Of a DNA stretch of 62,715 nt, positions 33,547 to 42,315 are shown piece after piece; the first letter of the stretch is position 1; the number at the start of each line of letters is the position of its first letter. The stretch lies in NCBI GenBank assembly GCA_046541415.1, contig JBKHDI010000014.1, forward strand, positions 1-62,715, given 5' to 3'. The stretch comes from CAZOVB01 sp046541415. Its GTDB lineage: Bacteria > Planctomycetota > Phycisphaerae > SM23-33. The notes under the pieces are model-generated. The model was not told the origin of the DNA, did not search any database, and saw only the letters and a program-made list of their open reading frames with translations. Made by a program: the position numbers and the translations under genes.

Positions 33547-35004
33547 ATGAAAACGGCAGCACAATTCGCAATCATCGCAGCAGTCGCCCTGCTCGGCCCG
33601 GGCCTGGCTCAAGGGCGCCACATCGACAATGACGATACCTTCGCCATCCAGGGCACCCGCAACAGCCGCAGCGAACACCAGATCGTCGTCGAGCGGGGTA
33701 CCGAGAGGCTGACGATCCAGACCTACGGCGGCTACGGCGACCTGGACCTGTACCTCTACCGCGGCACGCAGTCTGCCGGCAGCGGTCAGGTGGCCCGATC
33801 GACCGGCTCGAACAACAACGAGCAGATCGTGCTGAACAACCCCGCACCGGGCCGATACAACCTGGTCATCCACGCTTACAGCACGTTCAGCCGTGCCACC
33901 GCCCGCGTCGACTTCCAGCGAAGCGGCCACGGCCAGTACCCCGGCGACGACAAGTACGACAAGTACCCCGACCAGCCGGGCGTGACCCTGCTCGAACCCA
34001 ACCGCCGCCTGCAGAACCTCGCAGGCCACCGCGGCAGCAGCCGCATCTACCGCGTCGAGATCCCCCACGGGACCCGCGAGGTGGTCTTCGGGACCGACTT
34101 CGGCTCCGGCGACGTCGACCTGTTCGTCAGCCGCGGGCGCATCCCCTCGGCCAGAAGCAGCGAGTACCGCTCGACGGGCAACAGCACGACCGAGCGAATC
34201 CGCGTGGCCAAGCCCGCACCGGGCACGTGGTACATGCTCGCCTACGCCTACCGCGCTTACGACAACATCACGCTGATGGCCAAGACCACCGGCGACGACC
34301 ACAACGATGACGGCGGTTACTACCAGCCCGGCCGGCGCTGGGGCCGCGTGACCAACCCCACCGAGGGCGAAGTCTGGACGCTGGGCAACGGCTACACCAT
34401 CCGCTGGCAGAGCTCGGGCGTCCGGAACGTCCAGGTGCAGTTCAGCACCGACGGTGGACGGACCTGGCGACGCGGCAACAGCATGCCCGCCTCCATCGAC
34501 GCCGACCGCCGCTACCTGACGGTCAACCTGCCCGCCAACGGCCTGCAGTTCGTCAGCAACCAGGTCCGCATCCGCCTGCTGGACGCCGACCGCAACACCG
34601 TGCTGCACACCAGCGGCCTGTTCAGCGTCCGTCGCGATCGGTTCGACCGACCCGACCGCCCGGGACACCCCCGAGGCCGGATCGACACCTCCGGCTCGAT
34701 CGGACTCAACGACGTCCAGTTGCGTCGGGCCGACGGCCATCGCCGGATGATCCGCTTCCAGCCTCCCCAGGCCGGTATCTACACCATCCGCATCGCCAAC
34801 GCCCGGACCGAGATGGAAGTCGAAGTGATGGCCCATCGTGGCCGCCAGGGCCGCCGGCGCGTCCGGAAGATCGAAATCGATGACGGCGACAGCGAAGAGA
34901 TCCGCCTGCTCGCCGGGCCGTTCACCACGGCGGTCGACATCTACATCCAGGCCGAGGACGACGACGAGCCCGGCCTGTACCAGATCTCTGTCCAACGAGG
35001 CTGA
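33547..35004 (+). CDS. Secreted protein with PPC (pre-peptidase C-terminal) type domains and no catalytic domain
   Basis: The ATG at 33547 has AGGAG 7 bases upstream and opens a signal peptide (MKTAAQFAIIAAVALLGPGL, cleavage near AQG). The 485-residue protein contains two PPC-like beta domains, about 25-125 (YGGYGDLDLYLYRGTQ, PAPGRYNLVIHAYS) and 150-240 (FGSGDVDLFVSRGRIP, PAPGTWYMLAYAYR). A fibronectin-like module VTNPTEGEVWTLGNGYTIRW (about 258-350) follows, then a third degenerate PPC-like part. PPC domains normally accompany secreted peptidases; here no peptidase domain is present. It probably acts at the cell surface. A strong terminator follows. Confidence 0.82.
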   Translation: MKTAAQFAIIAAVALLGPGLAQGRHIDNDDTFAIQGTRNSRSEHQIVVERGTERLTIQTYGGYGDLDLYLYRGTQSAGSGQVARSTGSNNNEQIVLNNPAPGRYNLVIHAYSTFSRATARVDFQRSGHGQYPGDDKYDKYPDQPGVTLLEPNRRLQNLAGHRGSSRIYRVEIPHGTREVVFGTDFGSGDVDLFVSRGRIPSARSSEYRSTGNSTTERIRVAKPAPGTWYMLAYAYRAYDNITLMAKTTGDDHNDDGGYYQPGRRWGRVTNPTEGEVWTLGNGYTIRWQSSGVRNVQVQFSTDGGRTWRRGNSMPASIDADRRYLTVNLPANGLQFVSNQVRIRLLDADRNTVLHTSGLFSVRRDRFDRPDRPGHPRGRIDTSGSIGLNDVQLRRADGHRRMIRFQPPQAGIYTIRIANARTEMEVEVMAHRGRQGRRRVRKIEIDDGDSEEIRLLAGPFTTAVDIYIQAEDDDEPGLYQISVQRG

Positions 35005-35038
35005 CATCGCCGCGGTCTCCTGCCCACCGCGGTGATCT

Positions 35039-35098
35039 CCAGGCGTCCGGAGTTTTCCTCCTCTCCGGGCGCCTGGCCTCGTTTTGGCGTTTTTTTGC
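35039..35098 (+). terminator. Strong intrinsic terminator after the PPC-domain gene
   Basis: CCAGGCG and CGCCTGG, then a T-G wobble, then CCGGAG and CTCCGG make a 14-bp stem (35039-35076), followed by GTTTTGGCGTTTTTTT. A second GC-rich inverted repeat (CCGCGG arms, 35010-35032) precedes it. Confidence 0.7.
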
Positions 35099-35227
35099 CC
35101 CACCCCCGCCGGGCGGCGCGAACCGAGCCTGCCCCCCGATCGATAGGATACAGAGAGGGGCGAGCAATCCACACGCGCCCCACCGAAGACAGGGTAAACC
35201 CACTCGTAGAACGAGGAGTCGACCAAG

Positions 35228-36766
35228 ATGAAACAAGGAAAACGATTCGCAGCCATGGTGCTCATCGCCGCGATGTCCGCGGCAATCGCCTTACAGTTCC
35301 AGCAGTTCACCGGCAACCAGGCGACCGCCCAGCAGGCACCCGCCCTCCAGGAGGCGCCCGCCCCCGACAAGCCCCAGGGCACCCACCGGGCCGACCAGCT
35401 GTCCCGGCTGTTCCGCCAGGTCGCCCGGGAGACCACCCCGGCCGTGGTGGTCGTGGAAGTCCGCAAGAAGGTTTCGATCCGACCGGGCGGCGGAGACCCG
35501 TTCGAGCGGTTCTTCGGCGACGACAGCCCCTTCGGGCCCATGCCCAACATGCCCCGCCGGCGCCCCCAGCAGCCGGAAAACAACCAGCCCCGCGAGTTCT
35601 TCCAGCGCGGCATGGGCAGCGGGGTGATCATCGATGCCGAAAACGGCTACATCCTGACCAACGCCCACGTCGTGGCCGAGGCCGATACCGTCGACGTCGT
35701 GACCCAGAATGACCGCACCTTCCGGGCCGAGTGGGTCCGCTCCGACCCGCAGACCGACCTGGCGGTGATCAAGGTCAAGGCAGACGGGCTGACCGCCGCC
35801 CGCCTGGGCGACAGCGACCGGATGCAGATCGGCGACTGGGTCCTGGCCATCGGTGCCCCCGAGGGCCTGGAACAGACCGTCACTGCGGGGATCATCTCCG
35901 CCAAGGGCCGAACCACCGGACGCGGCGGGTACGAGAACTTCCTGCAGACCGACGCGGCGATCAACCACGGCAACTCCGGCGGGCCCCTGGTGAACATGCG
36001 GGGCGAGGTGATCGGGATCAACACGGCGATCGTCTCCCGCGTCGGGGCGTATGCGGGCATCGGGTTGTCGATTCCGTCGAACATGGCCCGCGACATCATG
36101 CGACAGCTCATCGAGGACGGCAGCGTCACGCGGGGCTATCTCGGCGTGGTGATCCAGGACGTGGATGAAGAACTGGCTGAAAGCTTTGACCTGCCCGGCC
36201 AGGACGGCGCGTTGATCTCACAGGTGGCCGAGGACGGCCCGGCAGATCGGGCCGGCCTGCAGGCGGGCGACTTCGTCGTCGCGATCGACGGCAAGACGAT
36301 CGGCTCGGTCAACGACATCCGCAACACCGTCGCGACGATCAGGCCGGGCAAGTCGGTGACCGTGACGCTATGGCGAGACGGCAGGAAGACCGAGAAAACC
36401 GTCGAGATCGCCGAGCAGCCCAAGGACATGCAGCAGGTCCTCGGCGGCCGCCCCGGTCAGCGGGGCCAGCCCCACAGGCTCGATTCGTTCGGGCTGGAAG
36501 TGACCGACGCCTCGGCCGAGCAGCTCGAACAACTCGGCTACGACCGCAACGAAGCCGGCGTGCTGATCAAGTCGGTAACGCCCGGTTCTGCCGCGGCCGA
36601 GAAGGGCCTCCAGCCTGGCCAGATGATCAAGCGGGTCGGACCAACGCCGGTCCGGACCAGCAGACAGCTGGCCCGCGCGATGGGCGCAGCCGACGGCGGC
36701 GTGCGCCTGCTGGTCGCCTCGCCCGACGGCGCCCAGCGGTTCGTCTTCCTCAAGCCCTCCAAGTAG
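35228..36766 (+). CDS. degP: Periplasmic serine protease of the DegP/HtrA (Do) family
   Basis: The 512-residue protein has an N-terminal signal/anchor (about 7-24, FAAMVLIAAMSAAIALQF), a trypsin-like domain with catalytic H147 (TNAHVV), D177 (TDLAVIK) and S250 (GNSGGPL), and two PDZ domains, about 300-390 (GYLGVVIQDVDEELAESF onward) and 415-505 (LGLEV-type FGLEVTDASAEQLEQLG). It degrades or refolds damaged envelope proteins. GAGGAG lies 9 bases before the ATG. A Pro/Arg-rich loop (about 85-115) matches the LA loop of Do proteases. It is flanked by terminators, so it forms its own transcription unit. Confidence 0.95.
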   Translation: MKQGKRFAAMVLIAAMSAAIALQFQQFTGNQATAQQAPALQEAPAPDKPQGTHRADQLSRLFRQVARETTPAVVVVEVRKKVSIRPGGGDPFERFFGDDSPFGPMPNMPRRRPQQPENNQPREFFQRGMGSGVIIDAENGYILTNAHVVAEADTVDVVTQNDRTFRAEWVRSDPQTDLAVIKVKADGLTAARLGDSDRMQIGDWVLAIGAPEGLEQTVTAGIISAKGRTTGRGGYENFLQTDAAINHGNSGGPLVNMRGEVIGINTAIVSRVGAYAGIGLSIPSNMARDIMRQLIEDGSVTRGYLGVVIQDVDEELAESFDLPGQDGALISQVAEDGPADRAGLQAGDFVVAIDGKTIGSVNDIRNTVATIRPGKSVTVTLWRDGRKTEKTVEIAEQPKDMQQVLGGRPGQRGQPHRLDSFGLEVTDASAEQLEQLGYDRNEAGVLIKSVTPGSAAAEKGLQPGQMIKRVGPTPVRTSRQLARAMGAADGGVRLLVASPDGAQRFVFLKPSK

Positions 36767-36785
36767 CCCCGCAACTCGACCGGCA

Positions 36786-36822
36786 AGGCCCCGCGGCAGG
36801 CAGGATCGCTGTCGCGGGGCCT
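36786..36822 (+). terminator. Hairpin terminator after degP
   Basis: AGGCCCCGCG and CGCGGGGCCT form a perfect 10-bp stem 20 bases after the degP stop. There is little U-tract after it (GCTCTGCT). Confidence 0.55.
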
Positions 36823-36847
36823 GCTCTGCTGGCCCGCCCGGAACGCC

Positions 36848-36902
36848 GGGGTCGGATCCCCCACCGGCGGGGTGAAGAGATTCACCCGCAAAAGCCGACC
36901 CC
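36848..36902 (+). promoter_or_regulatory. Nested hairpins upstream of the mre operon
   Basis: GGGGTCGG (36848-36855) pairs with CCGACCCC (36895-36902), enclosing a second stem GGGTGAA/TTCACCC with a GAGA tetraloop. The element ends 127 bases before mreC and lacks a T-run. It may be a structured leader or a protein-binding site. Confidence 0.4.
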
Positions 36903-37029
36903 ACTCATAGAATTCGCCTGTATGTTCCGATAGATTGGAAAGTAAGATACCCTGCCCGCCTCCTGTCCGTCCCGGTTCGGTCGGCCATGGCCCGGGCGGT
37001 CTGAACTGGGCTCACGCCATGGACACCGG

Positions 37030-37998
37030 ATGAGCGTTCTGCAGAGAATTACCCGCGGCCACGTGCTGGCCGCCCTGCTGGTCCTTGCGGCGGCAACGGC
37101 CTTTGTGGGGCGCCCCGCTGCCTCGATGCTGCGCAACAGCGTCCAATGGGCCTTCGCCGTCGGCGGCGACGCGGGGATGTACCTGACCACGTTTGTCAAG
37201 TCCAAGGCAGGCGGGGGCCAGCGCGTCACGCCCGCCCAGTATCGCCAGGTCCAGAAAGAAGCCGACCACTACCGCCTGCTGTACCAGAAAAGCCTCCAGA
37301 GCATCCAGGACCTCAAGCGCCAGTTCCAGCAGATGCGGTCGCTGTTCGGCGTACTCCAGACCGAGAGCTTCCGGGCCGAGCTGATCGAGGGGCGGATCAT
37401 CGCCGCCGACTCCCTGCCCTACGGCCGCTTCCGGTCGATCAACATCGGCACCAATCGCGGCGCCCAGGTCGGTTCGCACGTAACCAGCCAGGTCGTCCTG
37501 ACGCCCAACGCCAAGGCCCTGCCGGACAACCTGGCCGTCGTTCACAGGCAGAGGCTCATCGGGCGAGTCGTCGAGGCCTGGGCCTTCGGCGCCCGGATTC
37601 AACTGCTCACCGACAGGGGCTTTTCCCTGCCCGTCCGCATCTGGCGGGACCTGGCCCATGCCCGCAAGATCCTGGACGTCCAGCAGGCCCAGGTGGTCGA
37701 CCTGGACAAGAACAGCCCCCTGATCGACGTCCGGATGACCGGCGACGGTGCGATGGGCATCGACATCGAAGACGTTCCCCAGGGCCACAACATCCTGCCC
37801 GGCGACTGGGTGCTGACCCGCCAGGACCGTCACTTCCTGCCTGCCCGCGTGCCGGTCGCCCAGGTCACCGCGGTGGAAAAACAGGTCGAGAACCCCGGCT
37901 TCGTGCGGATCAAGGCCAAGCCGCTGGTCGATCTGGAGTCCCTCCGCGACGTGATCATCGTCCTGCCCCTGTCCCAGCCGTCGCTGCCCGTGGAGTAA
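37030..37998 (+). CDS. mreC: Rod shape-determining protein MreC
   Basis: The 322-residue protein has the MreC layout: one N-terminal membrane helix (about 10-28), a periplasmic coiled coil (about 65-105, KEADHYRLLYQKSLQSIQDL), and two beta domains starting at FRAELIEGRIIAADSLPYGR. It scaffolds the elongasome with MreD, PBP2 and RodA, all encoded next to it in order. No mreB is in the window. The start ATG is the first in the frame after the hairpin region. Confidence 0.9.
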   Translation: MSVLQRITRGHVLAALLVLAAATAFVGRPAASMLRNSVQWAFAVGGDAGMYLTTFVKSKAGGGQRVTPAQYRQVQKEADHYRLLYQKSLQSIQDLKRQFQQMRSLFGVLQTESFRAELIEGRIIAADSLPYGRFRSINIGTNRGAQVGSHVTSQVVLTPNAKALPDNLAVVHRQRLIGRVVEAWAFGARIQLLTDRGFSLPVRIWRDLAHARKILDVQQAQVVDLDKNSPLIDVRMTGDGAMGIDIEDVPQGHNILPGDWVLTRQDRHFLPARVPVAQVTAVEKQVENPGFVRIKAKPLVDLESLRDVIIVLPLSQPSLPVE

Positions 37999-38002
37999 CC
38001 CC

Positions 38003-38569
38003 TTGCGTTGGATCCTTGTCATCCTGCTTGCCTACGCCGCCCTGCTGCTGCAGATCAGCCTGGTCGGGCTGATGACCATCGACACCGAGTCGGTCGGGGC
38101 GATTCGCCCGGACCTGCTGGCGGTCGTGGCGGTCTTCCTGGCCCTGAACGGCCGGGGCCTGACCGATGTCATGATCGCCGGATGGATCCTCGGGCTGGGC
38201 GTGGACCTGACCGTCACCGGCGGGACGGGTACGACCACGGTGGTCGGGCCCATGCCGATCGCCTACAGCCTGGCCGCCGGGCTGATCTTCCAGATCCGCG
38301 AGGCCTTCTTCCGAGAGTGGTTCCTGACCAAGCTGATATTGACGCTGCTGTTCTGCCTTCTCAGCCACGGGATCTGGATTACGTGGCAGTCCCTGGCGGC
38401 CAGTGAGGTGATGAACTGGTCGGCCTACGGGGACCTGATCGTCCAGATGCTGCTGCTTTCGCTGTACTCGGCCCTGGTGGCGCCGCTGGTCCAGCTGCTG
38501 CTCGGCCCGCTTCGCAAGGTTATCGTCCCGGCAGGGCCCGGCCGCAGCTCGCGCCACCAGAGAGCGTAA
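38003..38569 (+). CDS. mreD: Rod shape-determining protein MreD
   Basis: This 188-residue, five-to-six-helix membrane protein starts at a TTG four bases after mreC. Features such as RPDLLAVVAVFLALNGRGLT, GWILGLGVDL and SLAAGLIFQIREAFFREWF fit MreD, which is short and poorly conserved; gene order between mreC and PBP2 is the strongest support. Confidence 0.85.
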   Translation: MRWILVILLAYAALLLQISLVGLMTIDTESVGAIRPDLLAVVAVFLALNGRGLTDVMIAGWILGLGVDLTVTGGTGTTTVVGPMPIAYSLAAGLIFQIREAFFREWFLTKLILTLLFCLLSHGIWITWQSLAASEVMNWSAYGDLIVQMLLLSLYSALVAPLVQLLLGPLRKVIVPAGPGRSSRHQRA

Positions 38570-38586
38570 AAGGAGCGAATCCGGAG

Positions 38587-40548
38587 ATGTACAAGACCCG
38601 CGTGATGATCTTCCTGGCGATAATCGGCCTGGTGCTGATCGCGCTGATCGCACGGCTGGGCCACCTCCAACTGGTCCGCGGCGACCATTATCTTCTTCAG
38701 GCCCAGCAGTCGCTGCAGCGGACGGAGGTCCTTCCGGCCCAGCGCGGCAAGATCCTCGACCGTCACGGGCGGATCCTGGCGATGGACAAGGCCTGCTTCG
38801 AGTTCTGCCTGGACTACCGCTTCATCACCGACAATCCGACCTGGGTTCGCCGGCAGGTCCGCCTGATCGCGCGCAGCCAGAATATCGAGACCGAACAGGC
38901 CCGGAAAGTCTATGAGGTTCTGCGGACCAACACCTGGAACCTCGCCCGGGCCCTGTCCCGCAGGCGCGGGCTCGACATCGGCCAGACCGTCAAGGACATC
39001 ACCGATCGCGTCCGGGCCTACCACGAGGCGGTCGGGACAACCGTGCGGGAGGAGCTGGAGTTTCACCCCGTCGTGCCGGGCCTGGACGAGCCCGATGCCG
39101 TCGAGGCCAGCCACCGGCTCGACCAGACCATCGGCGCCACGCTGCGACCAAGCCACATGCGGTGGTATCCCCAGCAGTTCACCACGCCCGAGGGGGATCT
39201 GGTCAGCACGGCCAGCCACATCATCGGGCGGATCGGCACGGTCAACCCCTCCGAGCAGCAGCGGCTGAACCTGACAACCGACGAGGCCGACCGCCTGACC
39301 CGCGAGCGGATGAACTACCGAGGATGGGACCAGATCGGCAAGTCGGGGGTGGAGAAACTCGCCGAAACGGTCCTCCGCGGCAAGCGCGGGTACCGGCGGC
39401 TGAAGCTCGGCGAGCAGATCATCGAGGATACCGAGGCAGAGCCCGGCCAGGACGTGCAGCTGACCATCGACATCCGGTTGCAGCAGGTACTTACCCAGCG
39501 GCTGATGCAATCGCATCGCAGCGGGGCGATCGTCGTGCTGGACATCCCCACGCGGGAGGTGCTCGCGCTGGTCTCGACCCCGCTGTACAACCTGAATACC
39601 TTCAACCGCGATTTCCCGCAGTTGGTCAAGGACGTGGTCGACCTGCCCCTGCTGAACCGGGCCATCACGCAGCGCTATCCGCCGGGCTCGACGGTCAAGC
39701 CCATCGTCGCCCTGGCGGCGATGGCCGACGACCTCGTCACCCAGTACACCACGTTTAACTGTCGGGGCTATCTCCATCGGCCTGGCAGCTTCCGTTGCAC
39801 GGGTCGGCACGGCGACATTCAGGTCGTCGAGGCCATCCAGCGCAGCTGCAACATCTACTTCTACGAGGTCGGCGAGGATCTCGGCGTCCACCGGCTCGTC
39901 GAACTGTACCGGATGTTCGGCATGGGCGACGGGCCGGGCACGGGCCTGGGGGAGGAAAAGTCCGGCGACCTGCCGACCGACCAGAAGGTCCGCCGGCGCC
40001 TGCAGCGGGGGTTCACCGCCGGCGATGCCAGGCTGCTGGGCATCGGCCAGGGCCTGATGGCCGTGACGCCCCTGCACATCACCAACGCCATTGCCACCGT
40101 CGCCGCCGGGGGCGAGTATCGCTCGGCCAAGCTGCTGGTGGAGCACGGTCCGGAACAGATTCACTGGAACAACCCGATCCCGCAGTCCCAGGCCGACATC
40201 GTCCGCAAGGGCATGTGGAAGGTGATCAACGAATCCGGCGGCACGGCCTATCGGAGGTTCCAGAACCAGCAGGGCCAGCCCCTGGGCTTCGATGTCTGCG
40301 GCAAGAGCGGCACGGCCGATGTGCCCCCCCAGCGGATCGACTCGAACGACAACGGGCGGATCGACGCGGCCGACCAAGCTGTCCGCAGCGGAAATATGGC
40401 CTGGTTTGTCGGCTTTGCCCCCTACCGCAATCCGAAGATCGCCTTCGCCGTGCTGGTCGAGTACACGCCCGGCCACGGGGGCAGCACGTGCGGTCCGATC
40501 GCCGCCGACGTGGTCCTGCAGTGCAAACAATTCGGCTACCTGCCGTAA
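38587..40548 (+). CDS. mrdA: Penicillin-binding protein 2 (elongation transpeptidase)
   Basis: The 653-residue class B PBP has one N-terminal membrane helix (about 8-26), a dimerisation domain starting at RTEVLPAQRGKILDRHGRIL, and the transpeptidase domain with active-site S368-T-V-K371 (YPPGSTVKPIVAL), S420-C-N422 (IQRSCNIYFYEVG) and K573-S-G (CGKSGTAD). It crosslinks peptidoglycan during cylindrical growth together with the glycosyltransferase RodA encoded next. GGAG precedes the ATG closely. A peptidoglycan cell wall in this organism is therefore expected. Confidence 0.95.
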   Translation: MYKTRVMIFLAIIGLVLIALIARLGHLQLVRGDHYLLQAQQSLQRTEVLPAQRGKILDRHGRILAMDKACFEFCLDYRFITDNPTWVRRQVRLIARSQNIETEQARKVYEVLRTNTWNLARALSRRRGLDIGQTVKDITDRVRAYHEAVGTTVREELEFHPVVPGLDEPDAVEASHRLDQTIGATLRPSHMRWYPQQFTTPEGDLVSTASHIIGRIGTVNPSEQQRLNLTTDEADRLTRERMNYRGWDQIGKSGVEKLAETVLRGKRGYRRLKLGEQIIEDTEAEPGQDVQLTIDIRLQQVLTQRLMQSHRSGAIVVLDIPTREVLALVSTPLYNLNTFNRDFPQLVKDVVDLPLLNRAITQRYPPGSTVKPIVALAAMADDLVTQYTTFNCRGYLHRPGSFRCTGRHGDIQVVEAIQRSCNIYFYEVGEDLGVHRLVELYRMFGMGDGPGTGLGEEKSGDLPTDQKVRRRLQRGFTAGDARLLGIGQGLMAVTPLHITNAIATVAAGGEYRSAKLLVEHGPEQIHWNNPIPQSQADIVRKGMWKVINESGGTAYRRFQNQQGQPLGFDVCGKSGTADVPPQRIDSNDNGRIDAADQAVRSGNMAWFVGFAPYRNPKIAFAVLVEYTPGHGGSTCGPIAADVVLQCKQFGYLP

Positions 40549-40560
40549 CCGAGGCACAGC

Positions 40561-41925
40561 TTGCTCGAAACGCTGCTACATAACGCCCGCCACACATCCT
40601 GGCCGATCGTCATCGCGATGATCTGCCTGATGCTCCTCGGCGTCCAGGCGATCCGCGTTTCCGAGCAGGCCGACCCGATGATGCGGGCCGGCAGCTTCTC
40701 GGCCAAGCAGATCACCTTCGCGGTATTCGGCCTGGTCAGCTTCGTGGCCGTCACGTTCATCCCGTACAAGCGGCTGGGCCAGGGCGCGTACGCGATATTC
40801 GGCCTGACCCTGGCGCTTCTGGTGCTCGTGCTGTTCCTGCCCCCCATCCGCGGCTCGCACCGGTGGATCGACCTGAAGGTCATCATGCTCCAGCCGTCCG
40901 AGGTCGCCAAGCTGAGCTATATCATCCTGCTGGCCTGGTACCTGCGGCGCGGGGGCCATTACCGGCGGCTGCGGGGCCTGATCATCCCCTTCGTCCTGAC
41001 ACTGATTCCCCTGGGGCTGATCCTCAAAGAGCCGGACCTGGGCACCAGCCTGCTGTTCCTGCCGACACTGTATTTCATGCTTTTCATGGCCGGGGCGAAG
41101 CTCAAGCACCTGCTGAGCATCGTGGCGATCGGGACGATTCTGGTCCTGCTGCCGGTGCCTGTGGAGATCTCGCCTGGCTGGGACCGCAACGAACTGCTCG
41201 ACCGCGAGTCGATTGCCTACGCCCGTTACGGCGATACGCTGGTGGTCGCGGCGCCGCTGGCGAAGATGGAGCCTCACCAGCTCAGCCGCATCGTCGGCTG
41301 GCTGCGCCAGGACGACCCGCGCGTGGCGATGGGCAAGGGCTACCACCTGCATCAGTCGAAGATCGTGCTGGGCTCGGGCCGGCTGACCGGCACGGGCGAC
41401 TGGGGCGACGCGAGCGTCTATTTCCGCATGCTGCCCGACGATCACACGGACTTCATCTTCAGCGTCATCGGAGGCAGGTGGGGCTTTCTGGGCTGTCTGC
41501 TGGTGCTGATTCTCTACGCGGTAATCCTGCTGTTCGGCGTGGAGATCGCCCTGACGACCAATGACCCGTTCGGGCGTCTGCTGTCGATCGGGGTCCTGGC
41601 CCTGCTGTTCTGGCAAGTGGTAATCAACGTGGGCATGACGATGGGGCTCATGCCGATTACGGGCATGACCCTGCCTCTGGTCAGCTACGGCGGATCGTCG
41701 CTGGTGATCAACTGCGTGGCGATCGCGATACTCATCAAGGTCGGCCAGACGCGGTCTGTGACCCTGGCGCCCAAGCCGTTCGAGTACGGCCAGAAGCGGG
41801 ATAAATCCGCCGCCGCGACGGCAGCATCGGAGACGATGGGGCTCGACCGGCCGGGCAAGGACGAAGACGACCCAGCAAAAGCGGAGCGGTTCAAGCGAAC
41901 GGAAGGAAGTACAATCCCCAGATGA
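40561..41925 (+). CDS. rodA: Peptidoglycan polymerase RodA (SEDS family)
   Basis: The 454-residue protein has about ten membrane helices and SEDS signatures: GSHRWIDLKVIMLQPSEVAK, LKEPDLGTSLLFLP, and near the C-terminus GLMPITGMTLPLVSYGGSS. It polymerises lipid II for PBP2. It starts at TTG 12 bases after the mrdA stop. The loop after helix 5 or 6 is long (about 200-280), and a charged tail of about 50 residues extends beyond the last helix. Its final 35 bp overlap the convergent DUF5658-like gene. Confidence 0.93.
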   Translation: MLETLLHNARHTSWPIVIAMICLMLLGVQAIRVSEQADPMMRAGSFSAKQITFAVFGLVSFVAVTFIPYKRLGQGAYAIFGLTLALLVLVLFLPPIRGSHRWIDLKVIMLQPSEVAKLSYIILLAWYLRRGGHYRRLRGLIIPFVLTLIPLGLILKEPDLGTSLLFLPTLYFMLFMAGAKLKHLLSIVAIGTILVLLPVPVEISPGWDRNELLDRESIAYARYGDTLVVAAPLAKMEPHQLSRIVGWLRQDDPRVAMGKGYHLHQSKIVLGSGRLTGTGDWGDASVYFRMLPDDHTDFIFSVIGGRWGFLGCLLVLILYAVILLFGVEIALTTNDPFGRLLSIGVLALLFWQVVINVGMTMGLMPITGMTLPLVSYGGSSLVINCVAIAILIKVGQTRSVTLAPKPFEYGQKRDKSAAATAASETMGLDRPGKDEDDPAKAERFKRTEGSTIPR

Positions 41926-42277
41926 ACGCCAGGCCCGTGTAGACCCCGCAAAGCCCGTGACAGGCCCACTCGGTGATCTTCCGCCGACGCATGCCGAAGA
42001 GAATGAGCGTACTGAACAGCAGCAGCGACATCTTGAACAGCCCCAGAAGCCCCGCGTCGTGGATGCACAACCGGGCGATCGGGTTGAGCTCCACAAAGCC
42101 CCCCATCCGGATCGCCACCATCGTCAGCACCAGGTCCATGATGTTGATGACCCAGAGGAAACAAAGCATCACCAGGACCTTGCGCGAGCGCAGACTGGCC
42201 AGGTCGGCCTCGGTGGCCACGACCAGCCCCCCGCCGGGGGGTGGCGACAGACGGACATGTGCAGAACAGCGGGACAT
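41891..42277 (-). CDS. Small membrane protein, DUF5658-like
   Basis: From the ATG at 42277 the product is 128 residues with about three hydrophobic segments (VLVMLCFLWVINIMDLVLTM, LGLFKMSLLLFSTLILFGM, LCGVYTGLAFIWGLYFLPF). The motif D..LT......GG.VELNP (about 60-85) is the pattern I associate with DUF5658; function unknown. The longer frame from a TTG at 42334 would overlap the divergent hydrolase start, so I use the internal ATG. It overlaps rodA at the 3' end. Confidence 0.7.
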   Translation of the reverse strand: MSRCSAHVRLSPPPGGGLVVATEADLASLRSRKVLVMLCFLWVINIMDLVLTMVAIRMGGFVELNPIARLCIHDAGLLGLFKMSLLLFSTLILFGMRRRKITEWACHGLCGVYTGLAFIWGLYFLPFA

Positions 42278-42315
42278 GTCCAAGGAATCGGCGCGGTAGA
42301 ACCCGGACTTGAGCA

